Shown here piece after piece: positions 27,617-37,453 of a stretch of DNA of 64,000 nt. Position 1 is the first letter of the stretch, and every line of letters starts with the position of its first letter. Under the pieces are notes generated by a model. That model searched no databases, was not told the DNA's origin, and saw only the letters and a program-made list of their open reading frames with translations. This DNA is from Bacteroidales bacterium. Lineage in GTDB: Bacteria; Bacteroidota; Bacteroidia; Bacteroidales; UBA12170. The DNA lies in assembly GCA_016744655.1 (NCBI GenBank), contig JADGDY010000006.1, forward strand, positions 1 through 64,000, written 5' to 3'. Position numbers and translations under genes: made by a program.

Positions 27617-28693
27617 ATGCGTAATCTTTTAATACTGTTAAGCGGTTTCATTCTATTATTTAGCTCTTGTAAAAACACTGCTATTACTGAAAACCAAAAT
27701 CCTTCCGAACCATTTACTATAGTATTTTACAATGTAGAAAACTTGTTTGACACCATTGATGCACCAGATAAATGGGATGAAGAATTCACTCCTCAATCTG
27801 AAAAAAATTGGGATAGTAAAAAATATTTTAAAAAGTTATCAAATATAGCTGATGTATTTGACAGTATAGGAAATCACGGATTACCTGCCATTATTGGACT
27901 TGAAGAGGTGGAGAATAGAGCTGTTTTAGAAGATTTAGTAAAACAAGAAAAGCTAGAAGCTGCCAATTATGAAATCATTCATTATGAATCTCCTGATTTT
28001 AGAGGAATAGATAATGCATTGCTTTATAACCCCAATATTTTCACTGTTCTTCATCAAGAAGCAATTCCTGTAAATATGCCAGAGGAGATTGCCTATCGTA
28101 AGGGTCAAAAAATGACAAGTAGAGATATCCTATATGTGAAAGGGTTAATCAATAATAGAGATACGCTTCACGTTTTTGTCAACCATTGGACTAGCATGTA
28201 TTATGGCGAAGAAGAAACCATTCCTCACAGAGCTTATTGTGCTTCAGTATTACGAGATAAAATCAACACTATCTTTGCAAAAAACCGCGAAGCAAATATA
28301 ATAGCAGGTGGTGATTTTAACGAAGACAATTTTGGCCCAGCTGTAAATAATGTATTAAAAGCTGATACAATTCTAGAGCAGTTTGAAGTTGGACATCTTT
28401 ACAGCTTAACAAATTATCTAAACACTGTTAAAGGAAAATCTACTTATAACTATAGAGGAGAATGGGGTATTTTAGACCACATTGTAGTAAGTGGAAGTCT
28501 CCTCCAAACTAATAAGTCGTTATTTACTCATAAAGATGCCATTAATGTTTTTGATTCCGATTTAGTACTGAATTATTATAATAACAAATATGGTAAAGGA
28601 AATCGTCCTAATAGAAGTTATGCAGGGAATAGATATTTTGGTGGATATAGTGACCATTTAGCTATTTACATTGAATTCAACAGTTTACCATAG
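27617..28693 (+). CDS. Endonuclease/exonuclease/phosphatase family lipoprotein
   Basis: I start at the ATG at 27617 (358 residues), which gives a clean lipoprotein signal MRNLLILLSGFILLFSSCKN; a longer frame from 27506 adds an implausible 37-residue extension. The EEP fold motifs are present: FYNVENLFDT near residue 36, GLEEVENR near 92, VNHWTSM near 188, GGDFNED near 230 and a terminal SDHLAIYIEF with the catalytic Asp-His. These metal-dependent phosphodiesterases cut DNA, phospholipid or inositol phosphates; an envelope location argues for an extracellular substrate. A 20-base gap separates it from the acyltransferase. Confidence 0.88.
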   Translation: MRNLLILLSGFILLFSSCKNTAITENQNPSEPFTIVFYNVENLFDTIDAPDKWDEEFTPQSEKNWDSKKYFKKLSNIADVFDSIGNHGLPAIIGLEEVENRAVLEDLVKQEKLEAANYEIIHYESPDFRGIDNALLYNPNIFTVLHQEAIPVNMPEEIAYRKGQKMTSRDILYVKGLINNRDTLHVFVNHWTSMYYGEEETIPHRAYCASVLRDKINTIFAKNREANIIAGGDFNEDNFGPAVNNVLKADTILEQFEVGHLYSLTNYLNTVKGKSTYNYRGEWGILDHIVVSGSLLQTNKSLFTHKDAINVFDSDLVLNYYNNKYGKGNRPNRSYAGNRYFGGYSDHLAIYIEFNSLP

Positions 28694-28713
28694 ATAAGAA
28701 ATACAAAAACCTG

Positions 28714-29283
28714 ATGAGTATAAACAAAACAATAGCTTCTAGCATTCTTAAACTTTGGGGATGGAAAGTGAAAGGAGAAAAGCCTAAGTTTAAGAAGTAT
28801 GTCTTTTTAGCTGCTCCTCACACTTCAAATTGGGACTTTCCTATTGGTCGTTTATCCACCACTGTTATGGGAATAGATAATAAAGTGCTCATGAAAAAAT
28901 CATGGTTTTTCTTTCCACTGGGATATATCTTTAAATGGCTTGGAGCCATGCCTATTGACAGAAGTAAATCGGGGACTGTAATTGACTACATACTTAGGCT
29001 TTTTGAAGAAAAAGATGAATTTGTTTTTGCCATTACTCCAGAAGGAACACGATCTTATGTTGAGTCTTGGAAAACAGGATTCTATACCATTGCAACTCGA
29101 GCTAACGTGCCTGTAGTACTTGGTTATCTTGATTTTGCCAAAAAAGAAACTGGAGTTGGTCCTACCATTTATTTAACCGGTGATAAAAAAGCTGATTTTG
29201 AAAAAATAATGCAGTTTTATAGAACGATAGGTGCAAAACATCCGGAAAAATTCAATCATAACCCTAGTTTAGGACGTAAATAA
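28714..29283 (+). CDS. 1-Acyl-glycerol-3-phosphate acyltransferase-like protein
   Basis: 189-residue PlsC-superfamily protein with motif I as APHTSNWDFPIGR (HTSNWD, near residue 30), KKSWFFFPLGYIFKWLGAMPIDR near 57 and motif III TPEGTRS near 109. It lacks the long N-terminal helix of PlsC and belongs to the compact cytoplasmic-face group often annotated simply as acyltransferase. The acceptor may be lysophosphatidate or another lipid. It probably shares a transcript with the EEP-family gene. Confidence 0.85.
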   Translation: MSINKTIASSILKLWGWKVKGEKPKFKKYVFLAAPHTSNWDFPIGRLSTTVMGIDNKVLMKKSWFFFPLGYIFKWLGAMPIDRSKSGTVIDYILRLFEEKDEFVFAITPEGTRSYVESWKTGFYTIATRANVPVVLGYLDFAKKETGVGPTIYLTGDKKADFEKIMQFYRTIGAKHPEKFNHNPSLGRK

Positions 29284-29446
29284 AAACATAACATTGCATA
29301 TTATTGCCACCCTTAAATAATACACTTGGCAAATACAATTCAATCATTTGTAAATCAGCCGTATACCCTATCGAGTTTATAATTTAGACCATGTATAAAT
29401 TGCAAAATTTCGGCATCAAAAGCCTTAATCACTCGTAATCATTCTT

Positions 29447-29454
29447 TACATTTG
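29447..29454 (+). promoter_or_regulatory. Candidate -7 promoter element of nhaD
   Basis: TACATTTG matches TAnnTTTG, 36 bases upstream of the ATG at 29491. Confidence 0.5.
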
Positions 29455-29490
29455 CGAAAAATCTAAAAAAAACTTAAACAACAAAAAATC

Positions 29491-30885
29491 ATGTTTATAT
29501 TAATGGTGATTATTTTTGTTCTAGGATATGCAGCAATTGCACTAGAGCATCCCTTAAAAATTGATAAGGCAGCTTCTGCTTTATTAATTGGAGTTTTAAC
29601 ATGGACCGTATATGTTCTCAATGGACATACCATTCTAAGTTTAGGCTATAATACTAGCTGGAATGATTTAATTGCTGGTTCTCATGGAGCAAATCACGAC
29701 ACATTTCATTTCATCAAGCATGAATTGGAACATCATTTAGTTGAGATTGCAGAAATCTTATTCTTCCTTTTAGGAGCAATGACTATTGTTGAAGTTGTTG
29801 ACCGTCATGGAGGATTCAGAATCATTACTGACAAAATCAAGACTTTAAACAAAGTCAAGTTATTATGGATCTTCTCTATCCTTACTTTCTTCATGTCTGC
29901 TGCTCTTGATAACTTAACTACAACTATTGTAATGTTAGCATTGATTAGAAAAATCATGGCTAATAAAGAAGACAAGTGGTTCTTTGCTTCAATGGTAGTA
30001 TTAGCATCTAATGCTGGTGGTGCATGGTCTCCAATTGGTGATGTAACAACTATTATGCTTTGGATTGGTGAGCAAATTACTGCTCAAAGAATTATTATCG
30101 ATACTATTGTACCTTCATTTGTAACTATGGTAGTTCCTGTAATCATTATGAGCTTCTTTATGAAAGGTGATGTTGAACCTGCACAGATTTCTGAACACGA
30201 TGAAGATAATGGTGAATCAATTTCTAGTGGTCAGAGAAATTTCATCTTTGGTTTAGGTGTGGCTTCTTTATTATTTGTTCCTGTTTTTAAAACGGTGACA
30301 CACCTTCCTCCTTACATGGGAATGTTATTAGGATTAGGAAATATGTGGTTAGCTACAGAGATTATTTTGAAAAATAAATCGGCTGCCTTCAAAAAGAAAT
30401 ATAATGTAATAGGAATTATCAAGCATGTTGATGTAGCTACTGTATTCTTCTTTATGGGAATTCTAACAGCTGTTGCTTCATTACAATCGGCTGGGCATTT
30501 AGCTATTATGGCTGGTTTCTTAGATACCAATCTACATAACATATATGCAATTAATATAGCTATTGGTGTACTTTCTGCTATTGTAGATAATGTACCTTTA
30601 GTAGCAGGTTCTATGGGGATGTATGAGATATTCACACCAGAAATGGTTAGAGCTGCCGCCGACCAAGCTTATGCTGCTGAATTCATGCAAGATGGTAACT
30701 TCTGGAAGTTCTTAGCATTCTGTGCTGGAACAGGTGGATCAATATTAATCATTGGTTCCGCTGCTGGTGTTGCTGCTATGGGAATTGAAAAAATTGACTT
30801 TATCTGGTATTTCAAGAAAATTAGTCTTCTTGCATTAATCGGATATTTATCGGGTGCTTTCACCTATTGGTTAATGTTCGCATAA
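29491..30885 (+). CDS. nhaD: NhaD-type Na+/H+ antiporter
   Basis: Inner-membrane antiporter of the ion transporter superfamily that expels sodium (and lithium) in exchange for protons; fits a saline habitat. 464 residues with about 12 helices. Family signatures are HLVEIAEILFFLLGAMTIVE near residue 85, SAALDNLTTTIVM near 136, ASNAGGAWSPIGDVTT near 172, IVDNVPLVAGSMGMY near 364 and CAGTGGSILIIGSAAGVAAM near 410. The conserved Asp in DNLTTT and Asn/Pro in DNVPLV are intact. Monocistronic with promoter-like element and terminator. Confidence 0.93.
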   Translation: MFILMVIIFVLGYAAIALEHPLKIDKAASALLIGVLTWTVYVLNGHTILSLGYNTSWNDLIAGSHGANHDTFHFIKHELEHHLVEIAEILFFLLGAMTIVEVVDRHGGFRIITDKIKTLNKVKLLWIFSILTFFMSAALDNLTTTIVMLALIRKIMANKEDKWFFASMVVLASNAGGAWSPIGDVTTIMLWIGEQITAQRIIIDTIVPSFVTMVVPVIIMSFFMKGDVEPAQISEHDEDNGESISSGQRNFIFGLGVASLLFVPVFKTVTHLPPYMGMLLGLGNMWLATEIILKNKSAAFKKKYNVIGIIKHVDVATVFFFMGILTAVASLQSAGHLAIMAGFLDTNLHNIYAINIAIGVLSAIVDNVPLVAGSMGMYEIFTPEMVRAAADQAYAAEFMQDGNFWKFLAFCAGTGGSILIIGSAAGVAAMGIEKIDFIWYFKKISLLALIGYLSGAFTYWLMFA

Positions 30886-30906
30886 TAAAATCAATATATA
30901 TTATTG

Positions 30907-30937
30907 AGGCTCTCTTTTTTAAAGGGAGCCTTTTTTG
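30907..30937 (+). terminator. Intrinsic terminator of nhaD
   Basis: AGGCTCTC pairs with GGGAGCCT (one G-U) and runs into six T, 21 bases after the stop codon. Confidence 0.9.
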
Positions 30938-31090
30938 TACTTCAAACTAAAAGTTAACTGTTAATGGTATTACTTTAGATTGAATACTATTCCTAGCTCC
31001 GATTCTCCAACCTATGAAACAAAATCGATGAGTTAAAAAAGAGAGAACAGATTTAAATATCGGTTATTAGCTTTTCACTATTACCTAAAA

Positions 31091-32629
31091 TCAAGAACCC
31101 CAATTATCTCTATCCAAGCTACGATAATTAATAGCTTCAGCCAAATGGTCATTCTGAATAATTTCTGAGGATTCTAGATCAGCGATGGTTCTGGCTACTT
31201 TTAAGATCCTGTCGTAGGCTCTGGCAGAAAGGCTTAGTCGTTCCATGGCGTTTTTTAGTAAATCTCGTCCTCCCTCGTCCAACTTACAATAAACTTGTAA
31301 TTGCTTACTCGACATTTGAGCATTGGCATGTACTTTAGCATCCTCATTAAATCTAACTTGTTGAACTTCTCTAGCTTTTATTACCCTTTCTCTAACTAGA
31401 TGACTTTTCTCACCCTGCTCCACACTATTCATTTCTCTAAAAGGAACGGGAACTACTTCCACATGAATATCGATTCTATCCAATAAAGGTCCTGAGATTT
31501 TATTCAAGTATTTCTGCACAATTCCTGGCGCACAAACACAATCTTTGTCAGGGTGGTTATAAAAGCCGCAAGGGCATGGATTCATAGCCGCAATCAGCAT
31601 GAAGTTTGCAGGATATTCAACGCTAATTTTTGCTCTGGAAATGGTCACAACTCTATCTTCCATGGGTTGCCGCATGACTTCTAAGACGGTTCTCTTAAAT
31701 TCTGGGAGTTCATCAAGGAATAATACTCCATTTTGCGCCAATGAAATTTCCCCTGGCTGTGGATAAGTTCCTCCGCCTACTAGTCCTGCATCCGAAATGG
31801 TATGATGGGGCGCTCTAAATGGGCGAATGGAAACCAAAGCATCTGTTCTTCTCAATTTACCTGTTACCGAATGAATTTTTGTAGTTTCTAGTGCTTCATG
31901 CAAACTTAGAGGTGGTAATATGCTTGGCATCCTCTTGGCCAACATGGTTTTTCCTGCTCCTGGAGGACCAATGAAAATAACATTATGGCCACCGGCTGCC
32001 GCTATTTCTAATGCCCTTTTAATGTTTACTTGTCCTTTTACGTCCTCAAAGTCGAATTCGTAATCGTTGAGACTGGCATAAAACTCTTTTCTGGTATCAA
32101 GAATTTCTTTTTCTATACTGGGTTTGCCATCAAAAAAATCTATAACTTCTTTAATATTTTCTGCTCCATAAACATCTATATTATTTACAATGGCAGCTTC
32201 TTTTGCATTTTGCTTAGGTAAAATGAATCCTTTGAAACCCTCCTCTCGAGCTTGTATGGCTATTGATAAGGCACCTTTTATTGGTTGTAAGCTCCCGTCT
32301 AATGAAAGTTCACCCATAATGATAAACTTGTCTATATCTTTTGATTGCATTTGCTCTGAGGCGGCTAAGATACCTGCGGCTATTGTTAAGTCATAGGCAG
32401 AGCCTTCTTTACGGATATCAGCTGGAGCCATATTAATCACAATCTTTTTTCCGGGCAAACGATATCCAATGTGTTTTAGTGCAGATTCTATTCTTTGATG
32501 GCTTTCTTTAACTGCACTGTCAGGCAGTCCAACTAAATAAAAATTGACACCTTGATCTACATTTACTTCTACTGTGATGGTAATGGCATTGACTCCAATC
32601 AGAGTGCTACCAAAGGTTTTAATGAGCAT
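31091..32629 (-). CDS. comM: YifB/ComM family AAA+ ATPase (Mg-chelatase-like)
   Basis: Cytoplasmic hexameric helicase; in naturally competent bacteria ComM drives branch migration during transformation. The ATG at 32629 gives 512 residues (MLIKTFGSTLIGV...). A Lon-protease-like N-terminal domain (VNFYLVGLPDSAVKES, then ELSLDGSLQPIKGAL) is followed by the AAA+ core with Walker A GPPGAGKTML near residue 204. The rest of the core shows RPFRAPHHTIS, LDELPEF and the cysteine cluster CPCGFYNHPDKDC, then the C-terminal Mg-chelatase segment. Whether this host is competent is unknown; the family is very widely conserved. Confidence 0.94.
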   Translation of the reverse strand: MLIKTFGSTLIGVNAITITVEVNVDQGVNFYLVGLPDSAVKESHQRIESALKHIGYRLPGKKIVINMAPADIRKEGSAYDLTIAAGILAASEQMQSKDIDKFIIMGELSLDGSLQPIKGALSIAIQAREEGFKGFILPKQNAKEAAIVNNIDVYGAENIKEVIDFFDGKPSIEKEILDTRKEFYASLNDYEFDFEDVKGQVNIKRALEIAAAGGHNVIFIGPPGAGKTMLAKRMPSILPPLSLHEALETTKIHSVTGKLRRTDALVSIRPFRAPHHTISDAGLVGGGTYPQPGEISLAQNGVLFLDELPEFKRTVLEVMRQPMEDRVVTISRAKISVEYPANFMLIAAMNPCPCGFYNHPDKDCVCAPGIVQKYLNKISGPLLDRIDIHVEVVPVPFREMNSVEQGEKSHLVRERVIKAREVQQVRFNEDAKVHANAQMSSKQLQVYCKLDEGGRDLLKNAMERLSLSARAYDRILKVARTIADLESSEIIQNDHLAEAINYRSLDRDNWGS

Positions 32630-32749
32630 AATAGTGAGAATTTGGGATGCTAAGTGGCTAAGGTACAAAATTTCATGCAATAATAATTGATGAAACGATA
32701 AGAAGTAAGAAAAATGACAGGAGGCTTTTAGTAGGTTTTTTGGAGAGTA

Positions 32750-33808
32750 CTAGTAAAGAAAAAACAGTTTCATCCAGTTTCTTTTCTTTATGGGAAATCG
32801 ATATCCAACAAATAGCTTTAAATAGGTATATGAAGTTGTGGTAAATTTATCTGCTAATAAATCACTGGCATAAATATCCGCTACTCCAAAAACTCCACCA
32901 TAAAACTTATTTCCATTATAGCCAGCAGATATTCTACTATAAATAGAACCTCCAAAACTATTTGAAAAATGAATTTCTGACTCATCATGCAACAATACAT
33001 CACCGTAACTATATAATAAACCTGGAATGAGGGCCGCATGTATATAGAATTTCTTTTTAATACTGAAGGTGTACATATATCCTGCATTCATTCCTATTTT
33101 CAGATATTCAGCAGAATTAATATTCAAATATGAATTTTGCAAGCTATCAACCTGAATAATAGGAGTCGGAGAGTATATTCCTTCCATATTTGCTAAAATT
33201 CCAATAACTGGGGAGCCAGCACTTTTTTTCTGACGAGCACTTGGCCTCAACGCTGCTTTATTTGAAAATTTCTTATGATTGAAAGTATAATATACACTTA
33301 AATTAAAGGTTCTATTTTGCAAATTCTTTAAATATGGATAATACTTCTCATTTAAAAACCAATCAGGATATAATCCCTCCACATTCTCATGGGTAAAGCC
33401 TCGTGTTGCTCTATAATAGGCATTGGCTCTGAACATTCTACCAGAGATTCCTAATTTAATTGCAAAGCTTTCAGAATCTCCCTTTGCTTCATTATTCATT
33501 TCGAGACCAGGAATTGCATAAGTGATTTCCAAAGCTAGCCACTCATAATCTAATCCAATTCCATAACGCATGGGCGTGTTTGAAACAAATCGGTAGCGGT
33601 ATTCTGTTTCTGTGTTAACTAAATCAATACCTGTTTGCTGACTAACTCCAATGATAGCTAAATGGAGTTCATCACTTATATCATCAATATAATTGGTATC
33701 ATATTTTAGTGGTTTGGTTTTAAAACTGGTATCAATATCAAAAGCCCATAAACCCTCGCTAAAGAGTATAAGAAATACCAAAAATATGTGTTTGCAATTA
33801 AGATGCAT
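32750..33808 (-). CDS. DUF4421 predicted outer-membrane beta-barrel protein
   Basis: 352 residues with a signal peptide ending SEGLWA, then alternating amphipathic strands and many Tyr/Phe, ending in LKLFVGYRFP and a basic/aromatic tail. The segment TKPLKYDTNYIDDISDELHLAIIGVSQQ is typical of DUF4421 as I recall it. Predicted to sit in the outer membrane; no substrate known. It is transcribed alone, 165 bases downstream of the hybrid kinase gene on the same strand. Confidence 0.8.
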   Translation of the reverse strand: MHLNCKHIFLVFLILFSEGLWAFDIDTSFKTKPLKYDTNYIDDISDELHLAIIGVSQQTGIDLVNTETEYRYRFVSNTPMRYGIGLDYEWLALEITYAIPGLEMNNEAKGDSESFAIKLGISGRMFRANAYYRATRGFTHENVEGLYPDWFLNEKYYPYLKNLQNRTFNLSVYYTFNHKKFSNKAALRPSARQKKSAGSPVIGILANMEGIYSPTPIIQVDSLQNSYLNINSAEYLKIGMNAGYMYTFSIKKKFYIHAALIPGLLYSYGDVLLHDESEIHFSNSFGGSIYSRISAGYNGNKFYGGVFGVADIYASDLLADKFTTTSYTYLKLFVGYRFPIKKRNWMKLFFLY

Positions 33809-33973
33809 TATTGAACAACTATAAAATTTAGGCTTTAGTATTTAAATGGTATAATTCTGCGAAATTACTTTTATAAACGTAATTTATAGAAGATATTAGG
33901 ATATTTTAACCAATATTTTGAGGCTCGCTTTTAGTTGGATAGTAGTATGGTTTGAAATATTCACGCTACTCTT

Positions 33974-36046
33974 TTAAACAAATTTACTTAAAGTTTCTAA
34001 AAGTTGATCTTGTTTAAATGGTTTACTGATGAAATCATTCATTCCCGCTTCTATACTTCTATCCATATCTACTTTCATGGCATTAGCTGTCATACTGATT
34101 ATTGGAATAGCTTTGAGAGTTTTTTCATTTTCGTATTCTCTGATTATACGAGTGGCTTCTAGGCCATCCATTTCGGGCATTTGCATATCCATTAAGATCA
34201 CATGGTACTTGTTTTGCTCAAATTTCTGGACTGCTTGTAAACCATTCTCAGCTATATCGACCTGATGTCCTAATTTCTCCAGAACTGTAATAGCAACCTT
34301 CTGATTTATCAAATTATCCTCCGCTAATAAAATTTTTAGAGGAGGGATTTTATATTTATTCTGCTTAGTTTTTTTCTCTTTCTGCTCCACTAGTTCTTCA
34401 CTAAACAACACATGCATTAAAGTACGCTTGAGTTGGTCGAGTCTAATGGGTTTATAAAGATAAGCCTGGAATCCTGCCGTTTGAAACTCCTTTTTTAAAC
34501 TAAGTTGAGTCATAGAAGAGAGTAGTATCATTACAGCATTCTTCGTCTTAGGATTGTTTCTCACCATTTTTGAAAATCCGAAACCATCAATATCAGGCAT
34601 CATATAATCTGATAGCACAAAATCATAGGGTTGATGGTTATCATAAGACTCCTCAAGAAATTTAAAGGCCTCGTAGGCGGAATATGCTGAATCGCTCTTA
34701 CAGCCCCAAAAACCTAAATACTTCTCTAAGATTTTCACATTAGTTGCATTGTCATCGAGGATGAGCGCTTTTAAACCAGCTAATTCTATTTCTGGTTCTT
34801 CGTAGGTTTTGTTCATGTCCATCTTTAGTTTTGCGGTAAAGCTAAAAATAGAACCTTCCCCCATTTCACTTTCAACAGCAACATCACCCTTCATTTGATT
34901 GGCAAGTCTTTTTGCAATAATTAATCCTAAACCAGTTCCACCAAACTTTCGAGTGGTAGAAGCATCAACTTGACTAAAGGGTTTGAAGAGTTTCTTCATT
35001 CCTTCTTTGGATATTCCTACGCCTGTATCTTGAATTTTAAACAGAATCTCAACCTCATCGTATACAATTTCGGTAATCTCTGCAGAAATCAACACTTCTC
35101 CACCCTCAGGTGTAAACTTGATCGCATTATTAGCAAAATTGATCATAATCTGTTTCAATCGTACAGGGTCTCCTAGCAACTGGTGTTTGACATCAATTTG
35201 GGTATAGGTAATTAATTCTATCTTTTTCTGTTCTGCTTTAAACACTAGTAGATCTGCAATTTCACTAACTACTTCATCAATAATTATTGGGGTTTGCTCT
35301 AGTTCTATCTTGCCAGCCTCAATTTTAGAAAAATCTAGGATGTCGTTGATAATACTCAAGAGATTATTCGCTGAAGTATTGATCACATCAAGATATTCTA
35401 TTTGCTCTTTATCGAGTTTGGTTTGTTTTAGAATTTCTGTCATTCCCATGATTCCATTCATGGGAGTTCTAATCTCATGACTCATATTGGCTAGGAAAGC
35501 ACTTTTTGTTTTATTGGCCAAAATGGCCTTCTCTTTGGCCTCCACCAAGTCGTTCATCAGTTTTTTACGCTCTGTGATATCAGTGATAAAAGTGAGAACT
35601 TTAGGTTCACCATCCTCTCCAGTTATTAAAGTGGTATCAGCCAAAACAAAGCGCTCCTCTTTATCTTTCGACATCAATTGCCAATCTCTTCTGATGTCGT
35701 TTTTTCCTCTATATAAATCGAAATAATCTTTTTGTATTTGTTCCATTTGGCTTTTATGGAAAATGCTCCAAATATCTTGTCCTTTTAAATCGAATAAGGA
35801 ACAGTTCATCAGCTCACAGAAAGCTGGATTTACATATTCAAATACAGCATTTTCATCAGACACAGACATTCCAATAGGCGTATTTTCAATGATATTCCGA
35901 ATACGCTTTTCACTTTCTTTTAGTTTACCGGCAGAGGTTTTATATAGTTTTTCAATATTTTTCCACTGCTTCATGGCCTGTTTTAGAAAGGTATTTTCTT
36001 TCTCCAAGCTTTTTAATCTCTTTTGAAATTCGTCTGATGTTTCCAT
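33974..36046 (-). CDS. Cytoplasmic hybrid sensor histidine kinase (PAS, HisKA, HATPase, two receiver domains)
   Basis: 690 residues and no transmembrane segment. Order: N-terminal coiled coil (1-40), PAS/PAC domain (about 45-160), HisKA with [15 protein letters not shown] near 190, HATPase with NFANNAIKF and [15 protein letters not shown], a first receiver (LILDDNATN, phospho-Asp in [11 protein letters not shown], near 430-545) and a second (LLAEDNLIN, phospho-Asp in [11 protein letters not shown], about 570-690). Output is not DNA binding, so a partner must act downstream. It starts 4 bases after the ODP gene, making an ODP-kinase operon; the metalloprotein is the likely source of the signal. 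Confidence 0.93.
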   Translation of the reverse strand: METSDEFQKRLKSLEKENTFLKQAMKQWKNIEKLYKTSAGKLKESEKRIRNIIENTPIGMSVSDENAVFEYVNPAFCELMNCSLFDLKGQDIWSIFHKSQMEQIQKDYFDLYRGKNDIRRDWQLMSKDKEERFVLADTTLITGEDGEPKVLTFITDITERKKLMNDLVEAKEKAILANKTKSAFLANMSHEIRTPMNGIMGMTEILKQTKLDKEQIEYLDVINTSANNLLSIINDILDFSKIEAGKIELEQTPIIIDEVVSEIADLLVFKAEQKKIELITYTQIDVKHQLLGDPVRLKQIMINFANNAIKFTPEGGEVLISAEITEIVYDEVEILFKIQDTGVGISKEGMKKLFKPFSQVDASTTRKFGGTGLGLIIAKRLANQMKGDVAVESEMGEGSIFSFTAKLKMDMNKTYEEPEIELAGLKALILDDNATNVKILEKYLGFWGCKSDSAYSAYEAFKFLEESYDNHQPYDFVLSDYMMPDIDGFGFSKMVRNNPKTKNAVMILLSSMTQLSLKKEFQTAGFQAYLYKPIRLDQLKRTLMHVLFSEELVEQKEKKTKQNKYKIPPLKILLAEDNLINQKVAITVLEKLGHQVDIAENGLQAVQKFEQNKYHVILMDMQMPEMDGLEATRIIREYENEKTLKAIPIISMTANAMKVDMDRSIEAGMNDFISKPFKQDQLLETLSKFV

Positions 36047-36050
36047 AATT

Positions 36051-36854
36051 CTAATGACTTAGTTCAGGATAAACGATGTCTAATCCACATCTTAAATCTT
36101 CAAGATATTTAATGGCTTCCACCACAAACTCTTTTGGTATGATACTTCCATGTTGAGGTAAAATGCATCCTATTTTTAGGTCTTGAATTTTCAAGGCAAA
36201 TCCTTTTGCTGCAATATTTGAAGCCATATAATCTAGATGAAAGAGGTCTAATTTCATGGTATGCTCATCAAAATCATCTACCACCAATTTCCAATTGATG
36301 TCTAATGCTGCCCAAATATCTCCGCTCAACATAAAATTGCTTTCCTTATCTAGGGTAGTAAAAGCCCCAGGGAAATGAAGAAATGGTGCTTCAATAAATT
36401 CTAGAACATTTCCATTGGAAAAGCGGTATTTAAAATCATTATCCTCGCCAATGCTATAGAAATCATAGTCTTCCACACCATAATGAGGCAATAATACTTG
36501 TGTTCTATCGGAGGAGATGATTTTTAGTTCTGGCTTTAAAGCCAACCAGTCGATCATAGAACCTGCCACATCTGGATCTTGGTGACAAAGTACAATTCCT
36601 TTTAATTGTTCTAATGGAATGACTTCCTCAACTCGTTTTCTCACAAAGTCGAAATAGGCTCTACTTCCTGGATCGAATAATATGGCTTCTTCTCCACTTA
36701 CAATTAAATAAGTATTGCACCTGAAAGCAGTATCCTCAGGAATTCCAAGCCAATAAATGGTATGATGTGCATCATTATAAAAAACAGGGCAGGGCTTGCT
36801 AGTGAGTTGGTCTATAGGGATGTTTAGGTCACCTAAATTTATTTGGTTTTTCAT
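36051..36854 (-). CDS. ODP-type (oxygen-binding diiron protein) metallo-beta-lactamase-fold protein
   Basis: 267-residue MBL-fold protein related to the diiron domain of flavodiiron proteins. Ligand pattern: HQDPDVAGS near residue 91 (His, Asp, Asp, without the second His of ordinary HxHxDH hydrolases), FLHFPGAF near 150, LSGD near 171 and PQHGS near 233. This fits the H-x-[ED]-x-D...H...D...H diiron set. No flavodoxin domain is attached. ODPs have been described as O2-binding sensors feeding chemoreceptors; pairing with a kinase gene 4 bases downstream argues for a similar sensing job, with NO or O2 as candidate ligands. Confidence 0.87.
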   Translation of the reverse strand: MKNQINLGDLNIPIDQLTSKPCPVFYNDAHHTIYWLGIPEDTAFRCNTYLIVSGEEAILFDPGSRAYFDFVRKRVEEVIPLEQLKGIVLCHQDPDVAGSMIDWLALKPELKIISSDRTQVLLPHYGVEDYDFYSIGEDNDFKYRFSNGNVLEFIEAPFLHFPGAFTTLDKESNFMLSGDIWAALDINWKLVVDDFDEHTMKLDLFHLDYMASNIAAKGFALKIQDLKIGCILPQHGSIIPKEFVVEAIKYLEDLRCGLDIVYPELSH

Positions 36855-36868
36855 AATTCAAAAGATTG

Positions 36869-36889
36869 TTCACTATCAAATATAGTGAA
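36869..36889. promoter_or_regulatory. Palindromic operator candidate over the ODP-kinase promoter
   Basis: TTCACTAT and ATAGTGAA form a perfect 8-base inverted repeat with a 5-base centre. It covers the -7 element of the ODP gene, where a bound dimer would block initiation. Size and symmetry suit a CRP/FNR- or other winged-helix-type dimer, but the cognate protein is not in the window. Confidence 0.55.
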
Positions 36890-36907
36890 AAACTTCCTAA
36901 ACTGCAA
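36877..36907 (-). promoter_or_regulatory. Promoter of the ODP-kinase operon
   Basis: Minus strand: TTG at 36907-36905, a 20-base spacer, then TATATTTG at 36884-36877. Spacing and both elements fit the Bacteroidota consensus; the ATG lies 22 bases downstream at 36854. Confidence 0.65.
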
Positions 36908-36950
36908 GAGGAAACAAAAATCATCAAATTGTTAAGGTCTGGCTATTTTT

Positions 36951-37405
36951 TATTTTGATGTGCCGCAGTTAATTTGCAGCATACCGTTTGGATTATTGCT
37001 CTTTTTATAGAGGTGAGTTCGCAAGGTCCGTGACAAAACATCAAATATTATGTGTCTTTAAAAACATATTTATTTCATACCTTTTTTGAATTGACATTAT
37101 GACGTCGCTTTACTTCCAGCTTCTTTTTAACACTAATCTGGCGACTTTATTTTCCTCATTATATATCTGTTTTTATAGATATTGCGGTGCTCTGCACCTT
37201 AAAATTGAAGCAATAAAGAATAATTATTATAAGGGTCAGAGATCGGAACGATGCTGCACCAATGCGTCTGCACCCGCTTACCTCTATAAAAAAATCAAAA
37301 AAAGAAAAATAAGCTACAGAGTAGCGGAACTACAAAAAGGCTATTTATCGTTTTTTTGGCTACCACAATAGAGAAAAAAACCACATTGCTTAGCGCATCA
37401 AAATA
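36951..37405. repeat. Non-coding element bounded by two nested inverted repeats
   Basis: Outer arms TATTTTGATGTGC (36951-36963) and GCGCATCAAAATA (37393-37405) match at 12 of 13 positions. Inner arms, 16 bases beginning TTTTTATAGAGGT (37002-37017), are answered at 37277-37292 with one G-U. The interior has CTGCACC three times (near 37190, 37253 and 37268). A 90-codon frame inside (37099-37371) looks like chance. A decayed non-autonomous transposon or a structured RNA are the two readings. Confidence 0.45.
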
Positions 37406-37453
37406 GGATTTAGCTCTACCTCAACAGTCATAAATAATGACTTTCTAGTAGTA

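Noticed and set aside
37099-37371. 90-codon frame inside the nested inverted-repeat element
   Set aside because: Composition is unlike the neighbours, there is no match to any transposase I know, and it spans the inner repeat arm; not called as a gene.
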